From Pseudomonas paraglycinae (GTDB lineage: Bacteria > Pseudomonadota > Gammaproteobacteria > Pseudomonadales > Pseudomonadaceae), in assembly GCF_021601625.1 (NCBI RefSeq), contig NZ_BQHR01000021.1, positions 1 to 64,000 on the forward strand: 64,000 nucleotides of DNA. The letters run 5' to 3'. Below are positions 1 through 8,682 of this stretch, piece by piece. The number at the start of each line of letters is the position of its first letter. Positions within the stretch are counted from its first letter, which is position 1. Below the pieces are notes generated by a model, which worked only from the letters and a program-made list of their open reading frames with translations, was not told the DNA's origin and did no database searches. Position numbers and translations under genes: made by a program.

Positions 1-67
1 AAGTGAAACGATGCATCGCCGATGGTAGTGTGGGGTTTCCCCATGTGAGAGTAGGTCATCGTCAAGA
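1..67 (+). rRNA. rrf: 5S ribosomal RNA, 3' part
   Basis: The first 67 bases match the 3' half of a pseudomonad 5S rRNA: the GAAACGATGCATCGCCGATG helix region, the GTGGGGTTTCCCCATGTGAG arm and the closing GTAGGTCATCGTCAAG. The 5' part and the rest of the ribosomal operon lie left of the window. A strong terminator follows at once, so this is the distal gene of an rRNA operon. Confidence 0.93.
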
Positions 68-77
68 TTAAATTCCG

Positions 78-112
78 AAACCCCAATTGCGAAAGCAGTT
101 GGGGTTTTGTTT
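78..112 (+). terminator. Rho-independent terminator of the rRNA operon
   Basis: A 12-13 bp stem (AAACCCCAATTGC / GCAGTTGGGGTTT) closes a GAAA tetraloop and runs into a T-rich tail. It lies about 10 bases after the 5S rRNA end. Confidence 0.9.
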
Positions 113-271
113 TGCCCGCAGGAAAGTGGTCCGACCGCCGTTACTGCAACCATTGGGGAAATCCCTCTGAAATGACCGCTCCGTTTTTGGTATGGTGCAG
201 CTCGTTTTTTAACGGACTGATGTCACGCCCAAGGATCGGCGCTCATTTTTTGTCAAAGAGTGGCTGCAGAA

Positions 272-2164
272 ATGCCCGAACCCATCCCTATCAAGGATCA
301 CGAAAAAGAGACGCGATTGGTCAACAAACGCCTGATCGCCTGTGCCTTGTTCGTCTTCGCTGTCAGTTGCGCCCTGGTTGTGCGCCTGTACATCCTGCAA
401 GTCGTCGAGTTCGACTACCACTCGACTATCTCCGAAAACAACCGCGTCCATGTCCTGCCGATCCCGCCGACACGCGGCTTGATTTACGATCGCAACGGCG
501 TATTGCTGGCCGACAACCGTCCCAGCTACAACCTGACCATCACCCGCGAACGCGCGACCGACGTCAACCAGGAGCTGGATGAAGTCATTAGCCTCCTGCA
601 CCTGCCCGCCGAAGACCGCGCAGTCTTCGACAAGGCCATGAAGCAGTCGCGTCACCCGTTTACACCCGTAACGCTGTTCTATGAACTGACCGAAGAACAG
701 ATCGCCGTGCTGGCAGTCAACGAGTTCCGCTTGCCCGGCCTGGATGTCGAGCCGCAATTCGTTCGTAACTACCCGCTGGGCGCACACTTCGCACACTCGA
801 TCGGCTACGTCGGCCGCATCAACGAGAAAGAATCCAAGACTCTCGATTCCGTCGAATACCGCGGCACCCAATCGATCGGCAAGACCGGTATCGAACGCTT
901 CTACGAGCCACAGCTGCACGGCCACGTCGGATACGAGGAAGTAGAAACCAATGCTCAGGGCCGCGTCCTGCGCGTGCTAAAACACACCGATCCGGTACCC
1001 GGCAAAAACATCGTCCTGAGCCTCGACGTCAAACTCCAGGAAGCCGCCGAAGCCGCACTCGGCGACCGTCGCGGCTCGGTCGTTGCACTAGACCCATCGA
1101 CCGGTGAAGTGCTGGCCATGGTCAGCAACCCCAGCTTCGACCCCAACTTGTTCGTGACCGGTATCAGTTCCAAGGAATATTCCGCGCTGCGCGACTCAAT
1201 CGACCGCCCGTTGTTTAACCGCGTACTGCGCGGCCTGTATGCACCCGGTTCGACGATCAAGCCGGAAGTGGCCATCGCTGGCCTAGACGCTGGTGTCGTC
1301 ACGCCACAAACCCGGGTTTTCGATCCTGGCTACTACCAACTACCGGACTTCGACCACAAGTACCGCAACTGGAACCATAGCGGCGATGGCTGGGTGGACA
1401 TGGACGCAGCGATCATGCGTTCCAACGACACCTACTTCTACGATCTGGCGCACAAGCTCGGCATCGATCGCTTGCACGATTACATGGCGATGTTCGGCCT
1501 CGGCGAGAAAGTCTCACTCGACATGTTCGAGGAATCTCCCGGCCTGATGCCGTCCCAGGCCTGGAAGCGCGCCACGCGCCGGCAGGCCTGGTTCCCCGGC
1601 GAAACAGTGATCCTCGGCATCGGTCAGGGCTACATGCAGGTCACGCCGCTGCAACTGGCTCAAGCCACTGCATTGATTGCCAATAAGGGCATCTGGAACC
1701 GTCCGCATCTGGCCAAGACCGTCGACGGGGTGGCACCAGTGGACGAACACCCGATGCCGAACATCTTGCTCAAGGATCCGCGTGACTGGGAGCAGGTCAA
1801 CCACGGCATGCAGATGGTGATGCACGATGCCCGAGGTATTGCTCGTGCTGCGGCGGCCGGCGCGCAATACCGCATCGCCGGCAAGAGTGGTACGGCGCAG
1901 GTGGTGGCGATCAAGCAGGGCGAGCGCTACAACCGCGAGAAAACCCTCGAGCGCCATCGTGACAACGCGTTGTTCGTCGGTTTCGCCCCGGCCGAGCATC
2001 CGAAGATCGCCATCTCGGTGATGATCGAAAACGGCGAAGCCGGTGGCCGAGTCGCAGGTCCTGTGGTGCGGCAGATCATGGACGCCTGGCTACTCGATCA
2101 GGACGGTCATCTCAAGCCGCAATACGCGGCGCCGACCAAGGCGCCGGGCGATCCCCACGTTTAA
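272..2164 (+). CDS. mrdA: Penicillin-binding protein 2 (orphan MrdA paralogue)
   Basis: Inner-membrane class B penicillin-binding protein, a D,D-transpeptidase that crosslinks peptidoglycan during cell elongation. One N-terminal membrane segment (about residues 20-40) is followed by the dimerisation/pedestal domain and the transpeptidase domain. The three active-site motifs are present: S-T-I-K with nucleophile Ser327, S-N-D at 384 and K-S-G-T at 538. The length (630 aa) is normal for PBP2. I chose ATG 272; a GTG at 260 would add four residues, and neither start has a strong Shine-Dalgarno. The gene stands alone between an rRNA operon and a LysR gene, not in the usual rlmH-mrdA-rodA operon, so it may be a second PBP2 copy with a specialised role (inference). 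Confidence 0.9.
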   Translation: MPEPIPIKDHEKETRLVNKRLIACALFVFAVSCALVVRLYILQVVEFDYHSTISENNRVHVLPIPPTRGLIYDRNGVLLADNRPSYNLTITRERATDVNQELDEVISLLHLPAEDRAVFDKAMKQSRHPFTPVTLFYELTEEQIAVLAVNEFRLPGLDVEPQFVRNYPLGAHFAHSIGYVGRINEKESKTLDSVEYRGTQSIGKTGIERFYEPQLHGHVGYEEVETNAQGRVLRVLKHTDPVPGKNIVLSLDVKLQEAAEAALGDRRGSVVALDPSTGEVLAMVSNPSFDPNLFVTGISSKEYSALRDSIDRPLFNRVLRGLYAPGSTIKPEVAIAGLDAGVVTPQTRVFDPGYYQLPDFDHKYRNWNHSGDGWVDMDAAIMRSNDTYFYDLAHKLGIDRLHDYMAMFGLGEKVSLDMFEESPGLMPSQAWKRATRRQAWFPGETVILGIGQGYMQVTPLQLAQATALIANKGIWNRPHLAKTVDGVAPVDEHPMPNILLKDPRDWEQVNHGMQMVMHDARGIARAAAAGAQYRIAGKSGTAQVVAIKQGERYNREKTLERHRDNALFVGFAPAEHPKIAISVMIENGEAGGRVAGPVVRQIMDAWLLDQDGHLKPQYAAPTKAPGDPHV

Positions 2165-2176
2165 CCCGCCACAGCT

Positions 2177-3133
2177 TCACAGCACAGGCTCACGCAAGCT
2201 GAGCATGTGCTGGAAGCTGTCGAGGAACACCGTTTCCGCCTGAGTCATCTTCTGTTCGCGATTCCACAGCAGCTGGATATCGAAATCCACCACCCCGTCC
2301 TCCGGCGGCAAGCGCCACAGCAGACCCTGTTCGACATCCCGCCGTACAAGGTGAGTCGGCAGACAGCCAATCCCGAACCCCGCACAGATCAGACGATAAA
2401 TCTCTTCGAAACTGGTGGAGGAGGCGACGATCTTGCCGGTAAACCCCTGTTGGTCACGAAACAGCGTCAACGGTGAAAGATTGCCGCCGAGCTGATCGCT
2501 GGTGAAGCTGACAAAGTTCTCCGCCGCCAGTTGCTCCAGCGTCAGATTCTGCTGCCCGAACAGTCGATGCCGCTGCCCGCAAAAGTATGCGTAGCGCTCT
2601 CGGAACAGCACTCGTTGCTCCAGCCGAGGCTGTGGCAGGCGACATAATCCCACTCCCACCGTAGCGGTCTTTTGCAGCAATGAACTGATGATGTTCGAGC
2701 TGCCCATCACCTCGACTTCCAGCTCGATTTTCGGGTGAGTTTCGTGGAAGTCCGCAAGGAACTCATCGTAATGCCGCGCCTGCACGCCACTGACGGTGAG
2801 GATGCGGATCTTGCCCACCACGTCGTCATGACGGTTCTCGACCACGGTGCCCAAACGGGAAATATCGCCGTAGATATCCGCCGCAATCCGCAGAACTTCC
2901 TCCCCGGTTACCGTCAGATCAAAGCGCCGTCCGCTGCGGGCAATCAACACGCAATCCAGTTGTTCCTCGAGACGTTTCAACGCCTGACTGACGGCTGATT
3001 GGGTGATGTGCAATCGCGCAGCAGCACGGCTCATGCTGCCTTCCTGACCGATCACCAGATACGTGCGCAGCAGGTTCCAGTCCAGCCGGTCATTGAGAAA
3101 ACGCCGACCGACCCATGAGTTGGAAGTATTCAT
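2177..3133 (-). CDS. LysR-family transcriptional regulator (module 1)
   Basis: LysR-type regulator of 318 aa. The N-terminal winged helix-turn-helix is clear (residues about 19-78: L-R-T-Y-L-V-I, S-R-A-A-A-R-L-H-I-T-Q-S-A-V-S-Q, L-K-R-L-E-E-Q-L), followed by a substrate-binding-like effector domain. It is transcribed away from the MFS transporter gene at 3278, the usual geometry for a LysR protein controlling its neighbour. It is closely paralogous to the LysR protein at 6251-7186: the two share long blocks in the DNA-binding domain and in the effector domain (for example L-F-R-D-Q-Q-G-F and G-F-G-I-G-C-L-P). The inducer is unknown. The C-terminus ends 12 bases from the stop of the converging PBP2 gene. 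Confidence 0.92.
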   Translation of the reverse strand: MNTSNSWVGRRFLNDRLDWNLLRTYLVIGQEGSMSRAAARLHITQSAVSQALKRLEEQLDCVLIARSGRRFDLTVTGEEVLRIAADIYGDISRLGTVVENRHDDVVGKIRILTVSGVQARHYDEFLADFHETHPKIELEVEVMGSSNIISSLLQKTATVGVGLCRLPQPRLEQRVLFRERYAYFCGQRHRLFGQQNLTLEQLAAENFVSFTSDQLGGNLSPLTLFRDQQGFTGKIVASSTSFEEIYRLICAGFGIGCLPTHLVRRDVEQGLLWRLPPEDGVVDFDIQLLWNREQKMTQAETVFLDSFQHMLSLREPVL

Positions 3134-3172
3134 GTAGTAGCCACGCTAATAGTAAAGATAAGTTTTTGAAAA

Positions 3173-3201
3173 TTGACTAATCCTGTCACGGAAGCGATAA
3201 A
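3173..3201 (+). promoter_or_regulatory. Sigma-70 promoter of the module 1 transporter operon
   Basis: TTGACT (-35, 3173-3178), 17 bp spacer, GATAAA (-10, 3196-3201). The same boxes and spacing occur before the paralogous transporter (7238-7266), both inside the context AAAATTGACTAATC. A short GC hairpin of similar sequence follows both (3210-3223 and 7281-7295). Conservation between the two copies is the main support. Confidence 0.75.
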
Positions 3202-3277
3202 GCCCACAAGCGCCACAGAGCGCGAGCGTCAGCCGCCTCGACACCTGCCCAAAACTATAAATACACAGGGTTCTTGC

Positions 3278-4579
3278 CTGCACACCACCGCTCAGCCGCG
3301 TCGCGCCGCGGCCGCTGCCTTCATTGGCACGACCATCGAGTTCTACGATTTCTACATCTACGCCACCGCTGCCGCACTGGTGCTCGGGCAGGTGTTCTTT
3401 CCCAGCAGCGACCCGGTGACCAGCACGCTCGCCGCGTTCGGCAGTTTCGCCGTCGGCTTCATCGCCCGCCCGATGGCCGGCATGGTGTTCGGCCATCTGG
3501 GCGATCGCCTCGGTCGCAAGAAAATGCTGCTGGTGACCATGGCGCTGATGGGCCTGGCCACGGCGGGTATCGGTCTGTTGCCAAGCTACGCCAGCGTCGG
3601 CATCTGGGCGCCGATCGGATTGATCGTGTTGCGCCTGATTCAGGGCATCTCCGTCGGCGGCGAGTGGGGTGGGGCAGTGTTGATGGCCAGTGAGCACGCT
3701 CCGGCCAAACGCAAAACCTTCTACGCCTCGTTCGCCCAGCTCGGCAGCCCGGCGGGTTTGCTGCTGGCGTTGATCGCGTTCCGACTGGTGACGTCGCTGT
3801 CGCCGGAAGACTTCCTCGCCTGGGGCTGGCGTCTGCCGTTCCTCGCCAGCGGCGTGCTGATGATGGTTGGTCTGATGATCCGCTCCGGGGTGCATGAATC
3901 GCCGGAATTCGCCAAGGCCAAGGACAACAACGAGACGGCGAAGTACCCGGTGAAAGACGTGATCCGTCAGTGCTGGCGGCAGATCCTGTTTGCCGCCGCC
4001 GCCGTCACCATCGGTTCGGCCGGCTTCTTCTTCACCAACACCTTCATGATCACCTACGTCACCCAATATCAGGGCATCCCGCGTTCGACCATTCTCGACT
4101 GCCTGTTTCTGGTGACCGTCATTCAACTGCTATCGCAACCGGTATCGGCATTGCTCGCCGAACGCATTGGCGAAGGGCGATTCCTGATGCTGGTGGCGTT
4201 GCTGTGCATGGTCACGCCGTACCCGATGTTCCTGCTGGTCGGCACTCAAAACATTCTGTTGATGACCCTCGGCATCGCCGTCGCGGTGGTGATTCTCTCG
4301 GCCTTATATGCGGTGATCGCCGGGTACATGACCCAGGCCTTCCCGGTGCATCTGCGCTACTCGGGTATTTCCATCGCTTATCAACTGAGCTGCGCGTTGG
4401 CCGGCGGCACCACGCCGCTGATCGGCACGCTGCTGGCCAGCAAGTTCTCCGGACAGTGGCTGCCATTGGCGGTGTTCTTCACGCTGCTGTCGGCCCTGTC
4501 GCTGATCGGTGTCTGTGGCCTCGCGCGTCTGCGGGCCAACCCGGTCGTCCTTCACACAAGCAAAGAGGTGTATTCGTGA
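3278..4579 (+). CDS. MHS-type MFS transporter (module 1), probable CTG start
   Basis: Proton-coupled solute symporter of the metabolite:H+ symporter branch of the major facilitator superfamily, 12 predicted membrane segments. The family loop signature G-H-L-G-D-R-L-G-R-K-K sits between segments 2 and 3, and G-G-E-W-G-G follows later. The protein is very similar along its length to the transporter at 7350-8660. The open frame runs up to a TTG at 3173, but that codon is the -35 box of the promoter. No ATG, GTG or TTG lies between the promoter and the conserved N-terminus, while CTG 3278 has AGGG seven bases upstream and gives 433 aa against 436 in the paralogue. I therefore infer a CTG start. 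The stop overlaps the next gene by four bases (GTGA). Substrate unknown. Confidence 0.85.
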   Translation: MHTTAQPRRAAAAAFIGTTIEFYDFYIYATAAALVLGQVFFPSSDPVTSTLAAFGSFAVGFIARPMAGMVFGHLGDRLGRKKMLLVTMALMGLATAGIGLLPSYASVGIWAPIGLIVLRLIQGISVGGEWGGAVLMASEHAPAKRKTFYASFAQLGSPAGLLLALIAFRLVTSLSPEDFLAWGWRLPFLASGVLMMVGLMIRSGVHESPEFAKAKDNNETAKYPVKDVIRQCWRQILFAAAAVTIGSAGFFFTNTFMITYVTQYQGIPRSTILDCLFLVTVIQLLSQPVSALLAERIGEGRFLMLVALLCMVTPYPMFLLVGTQNILLMTLGIAVAVVILSALYAVIAGYMTQAFPVHLRYSGISIAYQLSCALAGGTTPLIGTLLASKFSGQWLPLAVFFTLLSALSLIGVCGLARLRANPVVLHTSKEVYS

Positions 4580-5331
4580 GTAAGCCCGCCCACATTGACC
4601 CGATCGAATGGCAAGCCCGTTGCGAGCTCGCCGCGCTGTACCGCCTGATCGCGCACTTTCGCATGACCGACCTGATCGACACCCACATCACCCTGCGGAT
4701 TCCGGGGCCGGAGCATCATTTTCTGATCAACCGCTACGGGGTGATTTTCGACCGCATGCGCGCTTCCGATCTGGTGCGTATCGATCAGGATGGACGCATC
4801 GTCGACCCTGAATACGCCGGGCATCGGGTCAACGCCGCTGGCTTCGTGATCCACTCGGCGATCCACATGGCGCGGCCGGATCTGAACTGCGTGATCCATA
4901 CCCACACCGCTGCCGGCATGGCCGTCGCTGCACAGAAACAAGGCCTGCTGCCGATCAGTCAGCACGCGCTGAAGTTCTACGGAAAACTCGCTTACCACAC
5001 CTACGAAGGCATCGCCTTGTCGCTGGACGAGCGCGATCGGTTGATCGCCGACCTCGGTCCACACCGGGCGATGATCCTGCGCAATCACGGCCTGCTGGTC
5101 GGTGGTTCAAGCGTGGCTCAGGCATTCCAGGAAATCCACTTTCTGGAGCGTGCCTGCCAGGCCCAAGTGCAGGCGCTGGCCGGCGGTTGCGAGCTGCATT
5201 TCCCGTCGCCGGAAGTCTGCGCCCACACCGCCGAGCAGTTCGACCGTGATGAGCAGGACAACATCATCGACCTGGCCTGGGAGGCCGCACTGACCCTGAT
5301 CGAATCCCAGCGCGAGTCCTATCTGTCATGA
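4576..5331 (+). CDS. Class II aldolase/adducin-family protein
   Basis: Zn-dependent class II aldolase fold of 251 aa (relatives: fuculose-phosphate aldolase, ribulose-phosphate epimerase, OtnC). The metal-binding motif H-T-H-T-A-A-G is present in the middle, and the later R-N-H-G-L-L supplies the third histidine. GTG 4576 is chosen because AGAGG stands just upstream and the codon overlaps the transporter stop as GTGA; the frame stays open far upstream, but that part lies inside the transporter gene. It also overlaps the next gene by four bases (ATGA), so transporter, aldolase and dehydrogenase are translationally coupled. A retro-aldol or decarboxylating role on a small hydroxy-acid or sugar-acid is likely; the substrate cannot be read from sequence. 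Confidence 0.88.
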   Translation: MSKPAHIDPIEWQARCELAALYRLIAHFRMTDLIDTHITLRIPGPEHHFLINRYGVIFDRMRASDLVRIDQDGRIVDPEYAGHRVNAAGFVIHSAIHMARPDLNCVIHTHTAAGMAVAAQKQGLLPISQHALKFYGKLAYHTYEGIALSLDERDRLIADLGPHRAMILRNHGLLVGGSSVAQAFQEIHFLERACQAQVQALAGGCELHFPSPEVCAHTAEQFDRDEQDNIIDLAWEAALTLIESQRESYLS

Positions 5332-6257
5332 ACACCGTTGCACTGATGTCCCGCGACACGCTGTTGCTCAAGCAATTGCAGGAGGCCTTTGCACGCCGCG
5401 CGCCGCAGCTTTCGGCGGTGCTGGCCGACGATCCCCGGGCGGCGAATGCGCAGATCGCGGCTTGTTGGTTTCCGCTGCCGGACAGCCTCGCCGCGTTACC
5501 CAATCTGCAAGTGATTCACTCGGTCGCCGCCGGGATCGATCACCTGGAGCACGATCCGTCTTGCCCCGATTTGCCGGTGTGCCGCGTGGTTGATCCCGGC
5601 CACCGCCAAGGCATGACCGAGTACGTACGCTGGGCGGTGATTCACTTTCATCGCGGCTTCGATCAAGTGCTGGAGCAACAGCGCCAACAGCATTGGGAGC
5701 GACCGCTGCAACGCCCGGCCCATGAGTTTCGGATCGGTGTGATGGGGCTCGGCTCGCTCGGCAGCGCGATTGCCCAGGACCTGGCCAGTGCCGGTTACGA
5801 CGTGCGGGGCTGGGCGCGCAGCAAAAAGGATTTATCGGGCGTGCAGACCTACGCCGGCTGCGAAGCTTTCAACCCGTTTCTCGACGGCGTCGAGTTGCTG
5901 ATCAACCTGTTGCCGCTCACCCACGAGACTCGCGGCATCCTCAATCGCCAGACCTTCGAACGGCTGGCCAACGGCGCGGCACTGGTCAACGTCGGGCGCG
6001 GCGGTCACCTGAACATCGAGGATCTGCAACAGGCGCTGGCCCGTGGAAAATTGCGCGGGGCGCTGCTCGATGTCTTCGAACAGGAACCGCTGCCCAGCGA
6101 CCATCCGTTGTGGAAAACCCCGGGCGTGACCATCACCCCGCACATGGCTTCGGCGGCCTCCCACGATTGCATCGCCGAGCAGATCGCCGAGAACTTCCGC
6201 CGTCTGAATGCCGGTGAGCCTTTGCTCAACAGCGCGGATCGACTGCTCGGTTACTGA
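5328..6257 (+). CDS. D-2-hydroxyacid dehydrogenase, GhrA type
   Basis: NAD(P)H-dependent 2-hydroxyacid dehydrogenase of 309 aa, related to glyoxylate/hydroxypyruvate reductase A. The Rossmann motif G-L-G-S-L-G-S-A-I-A is at about residues 139-148. The family substrate-binding arginine/glutamate/histidine region is visible as V-N-V-G-R-G-G-H, D-V-F-E-Q-E-P-L-P and the catalytic T-P-H-M-A-S. It is coupled to the aldolase gene by an ATGA overlap and converges with the next LysR gene, overlapping it by seven bases. It probably interconverts the hydroxy- and keto-acid handled by the aldolase (inference). Confidence 0.9.
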   Translation: MNTVALMSRDTLLLKQLQEAFARRAPQLSAVLADDPRAANAQIAACWFPLPDSLAALPNLQVIHSVAAGIDHLEHDPSCPDLPVCRVVDPGHRQGMTEYVRWAVIHFHRGFDQVLEQQRQQHWERPLQRPAHEFRIGVMGLGSLGSAIAQDLASAGYDVRGWARSKKDLSGVQTYAGCEAFNPFLDGVELLINLLPLTHETRGILNRQTFERLANGAALVNVGRGGHLNIEDLQQALARGKLRGALLDVFEQEPLPSDHPLWKTPGVTITPHMASAASHDCIAEQIAENFRRLNAGEPLLNSADRLLGY

Positions 6258-7186
6258 TCCGCCAGACAGGCCTGCAAGCGTTCGATGAACAGCGTTTCGG
6301 CGCGGCTCATGCGCTGCTCGCGGTTCCACAACAGATGAATGTCGACATCGGCAATCCCCTCGTGGGGCGGCAGGCGCCAGAGCAATCCGGCGTCGACGTC
6401 CGCCGCCACCACGTGCTCCGGCAAACAGCCGATGCCGAACCCGGCGATCACCAGTCGCCGCACTTCTTCCAGGCTCGGCGATGACGCGACGATGCGTCCG
6501 CTGAAGCCCTGTTGATCGCGAAAAATCGTCAGCGGCGAGAGCATGCCGCCAATCTGGTCACTGGTGAAACTGACGAAGTTCTCCCGCTGCAAGTCGCCTT
6601 CACCAACGTCCTGCCGGCCAAACAGTGCATGGTGCTTGCCACAGAAAAACGCATAGCGCTGACGCAGAAACAGACGCTGTTCCAGACGCGGTTGCGGGCG
6701 GCGATTGAGGCTCAGGCCAAGGGTCGCGGTTTTCTCCTGGAGGGCGCTGACGATGTCCGAACTGCGCATCACGTCGACCTCCAGATCGACTCGTGGATAC
6801 AGCCTATGGAAGTCGGCGAGGAAGTCATCGAAGCGATCGGAAAAGATCCGGCTGATGATCAGCAGTCGCACTTTGCCGATCACTTCGTCGGCCGGTTGCT
6901 CCAGCAGGCTGCTGACCTGAGACATCTGCCCGTAGATCTCGCCGGCCAGTTCGAAGATCTGCTCGCCGACTTCGGTAAGGGCAAAGCGCGGGCCGCGTCG
7001 GGCAATCAACTGGCGACCCAATTGCTCCTCCAGACGCTTGAGCGCCTGGCTCACCGCCGGTTGAGTCAGGTGCAGACGCGCGGCGGCGCGGCTGATGCTC
7101 AGCTCCTGGCCGATCACCCGAAAGGTGCGCAGCAGGTTCCAGTCGAGGCGGTCGTTGAGCAGGCGTTGCACATCACGTTCGGCCAT
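6251..7186 (-). CDS. LysR-family transcriptional regulator (module 2)
   Basis: LysR-type regulator of 311 aa with an N-terminal helix-turn-helix (S-R-A-A-A-R-L-H-L-T-Q-P-A-V-S-Q) and a C-terminal effector domain. It is the paralogue of the regulator at 2177-3133, with the same lead-in L-N-D-R-L-D-W-N-L-L-R-T and the same C-terminal W-N-R-E-Q. It is divergent from the second MFS gene at 7350, whose promoter it presumably controls. The start ATG at 7186 leaves 163 bases to the transporter gene. Confidence 0.92.
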   Translation of the reverse strand: MAERDVQRLLNDRLDWNLLRTFRVIGQELSISRAAARLHLTQPAVSQALKRLEEQLGRQLIARRGPRFALTEVGEQIFELAGEIYGQMSQVSSLLEQPADEVIGKVRLLIISRIFSDRFDDFLADFHRLYPRVDLEVDVMRSSDIVSALQEKTATLGLSLNRRPQPRLEQRLFLRQRYAFFCGKHHALFGRQDVGEGDLQRENFVSFTSDQIGGMLSPLTIFRDQQGFSGRIVASSPSLEEVRRLVIAGFGIGCLPEHVVAADVDAGLLWRLPPHEGIADVDIHLLWNREQRMSRAETLFIERLQACLADQ

Positions 7187-7237
7187 GGCGACTCTCGATT
7201 ATAAGATGAGGTAATAATCGGAATAATAAATAGAAAA

Positions 7238-7266
7238 TTGACTAATCATAGCCCCGGGACGATAAA
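7238..7266 (+). promoter_or_regulatory. Sigma-70 promoter of the module 2 transporter operon
   Basis: TTGACT (-35, 7238-7243), 17 bp, GATAAA (-10, 7261-7266), matching the module 1 promoter. The AT-rich stretch to the left (ATAATCGGAATAATAAATAG) is the likely LysR operator region. A GGCGC...GCGCC stem (7280-7296) lies in the leader. Confidence 0.75.
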
Positions 7267-7349
7267 TCACCCCACGACAGGCGCCGCCAGAGCGCCTCGG
7301 ATTTAGCGTTTTCCTCCTGCCAAAAAAACAATCAAAGGAGCCCGACCCC

Positions 7350-8660
7350 ATGAAGCCCCACGCTTCGAACCAGCCGCGCCGTGCGGCGGCCGCAGCCTTC
7401 ATCGGCACCATGATCGAGTGGTACGACTTTTACATCTACGCCACCGCCGCCGCGCTGGTGTTCGGCGCGCTGTTCTTTCCCTCCGACGATCCGCTGTTCA
7501 GCACCATGGCCGCATTCGGCACCTTCGCGGTGGGCTTCTTTGCCCGGCCGTTGGGCGGGATCATTTTCGGTCATATCGGTGACCGCATCGGCCGCAAGAA
7601 ATCGCTGATCATCACGCTGTTGATGATGGGCGTGGTCACGGTGTGCATCGGTCTGTTGCCGACCTACGCGCAGATCGGCGCAACCGCACCGGTGCTGCTG
7701 ATTCTGTTGCGCATCGTCCAGGGCATCGCCGTGGGTGGCGAGTGGGGCGGGGCGGTGTTGATGGCCGGCGAGCATGCGCCGAAGGGCCGGCGCAATTTTT
7801 TCGCTTCGTTCGCGCAACTGGGCAGCCCGGCGGGTTTGATTTTGTCGCTGCTGGCGTTCAGTGCGGTCACCCGTTTGCCGGAAGAAGACCTGATGAGTTG
7901 GGGCTGGCGTCTGCCGTTCCTCGCCAGTGCGCTGTTGCTGCTGGTGGGCCTGGCGATTCGCTTGGGCGTGAACGAGTCACCGGAATTCCTCGCCAGCCGC
8001 GAGCAGGCCAGCAAGCAGATCAAGAAAGAACAGGCGCCGGTGATGGAAGTCCTGCGCACCGCGTGGCGTCCGCTGTTGCTGTGCATCGGCGCCAACACGC
8101 TGGGCATCGCCGGGGTGTATTTCACCAACACCTTCATGATCGCCTACACCACTCAGCAACTGGCGCTGCCGCGTTCGCTGATTCTCGAATGCCTGTTCTT
8201 CGTCGCGATCATCCAGTTCTGCATTCAGCCGCTGGCCGCGTGGACGGCGGAGAAGATCGGCGCGACGCGTTTCCTGTGTCTGGTGTCGCTGCTGGCGATG
8301 GTCTCGCCGTACCCGATGTTCGTGTTGGTCAGTTCGGCCCAGGCGCCGCTGATCATCCTCGGCATCGCGCTGGCGGTGGTGTGCATGGCCTCGTTCTACG
8401 CGGTGATTGCCGGGTACGTCAGCGGCATGTTCGAGACCCGCGTGCGCTACACCGCGATCTCGCTGGCCTATCAGATTTGCGGTGCGGTGGCCGGTGGGCT
8501 GACGCCGCTGATCGGCACGATGCTGGCGCACAAATTCACCGGGCAATGGTGGCCGATGGCGGTGTTCTACAGCCTGATCGCCGGCATTTCTCTGATCTGC
8601 GTGCTGTCCCTCGCTCGTCGTCACGCCAGCGCCCATCGCGCGGAAATGGCCCGTGCCTGA
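7350..8660 (+). CDS. MHS-type MFS transporter (module 2)
   Basis: Twelve-segment proton symporter, 436 aa, of the metabolite:H+ symporter branch of the MFS. The loop 2-3 signature G-H-I-G-D-R-I-G-R-K-K and the G-G-E-W-G-G motif are present. ATG 7350 is preceded by AAGGAG nine bases upstream. It is a close paralogue of the transporter at 3278-4579. It heads an operon with an amidohydrolase and a deacetylase-like enzyme, so an amide or N-acylated or N-carbamoylated nitrogen compound is a reasonable guess for its substrate (inference from context only). Confidence 0.92.
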   Translation: MKPHASNQPRRAAAAAFIGTMIEWYDFYIYATAAALVFGALFFPSDDPLFSTMAAFGTFAVGFFARPLGGIIFGHIGDRIGRKKSLIITLLMMGVVTVCIGLLPTYAQIGATAPVLLILLRIVQGIAVGGEWGGAVLMAGEHAPKGRRNFFASFAQLGSPAGLILSLLAFSAVTRLPEEDLMSWGWRLPFLASALLLLVGLAIRLGVNESPEFLASREQASKQIKKEQAPVMEVLRTAWRPLLLCIGANTLGIAGVYFTNTFMIAYTTQQLALPRSLILECLFFVAIIQFCIQPLAAWTAEKIGATRFLCLVSLLAMVSPYPMFVLVSSAQAPLIILGIALAVVCMASFYAVIAGYVSGMFETRVRYTAISLAYQICGAVAGGLTPLIGTMLAHKFTGQWWPMAVFYSLIAGISLICVLSLARRHASAHRAEMARA

Positions 8661-8682
8661 CCCGGAATTTCAGGAGAACCTC

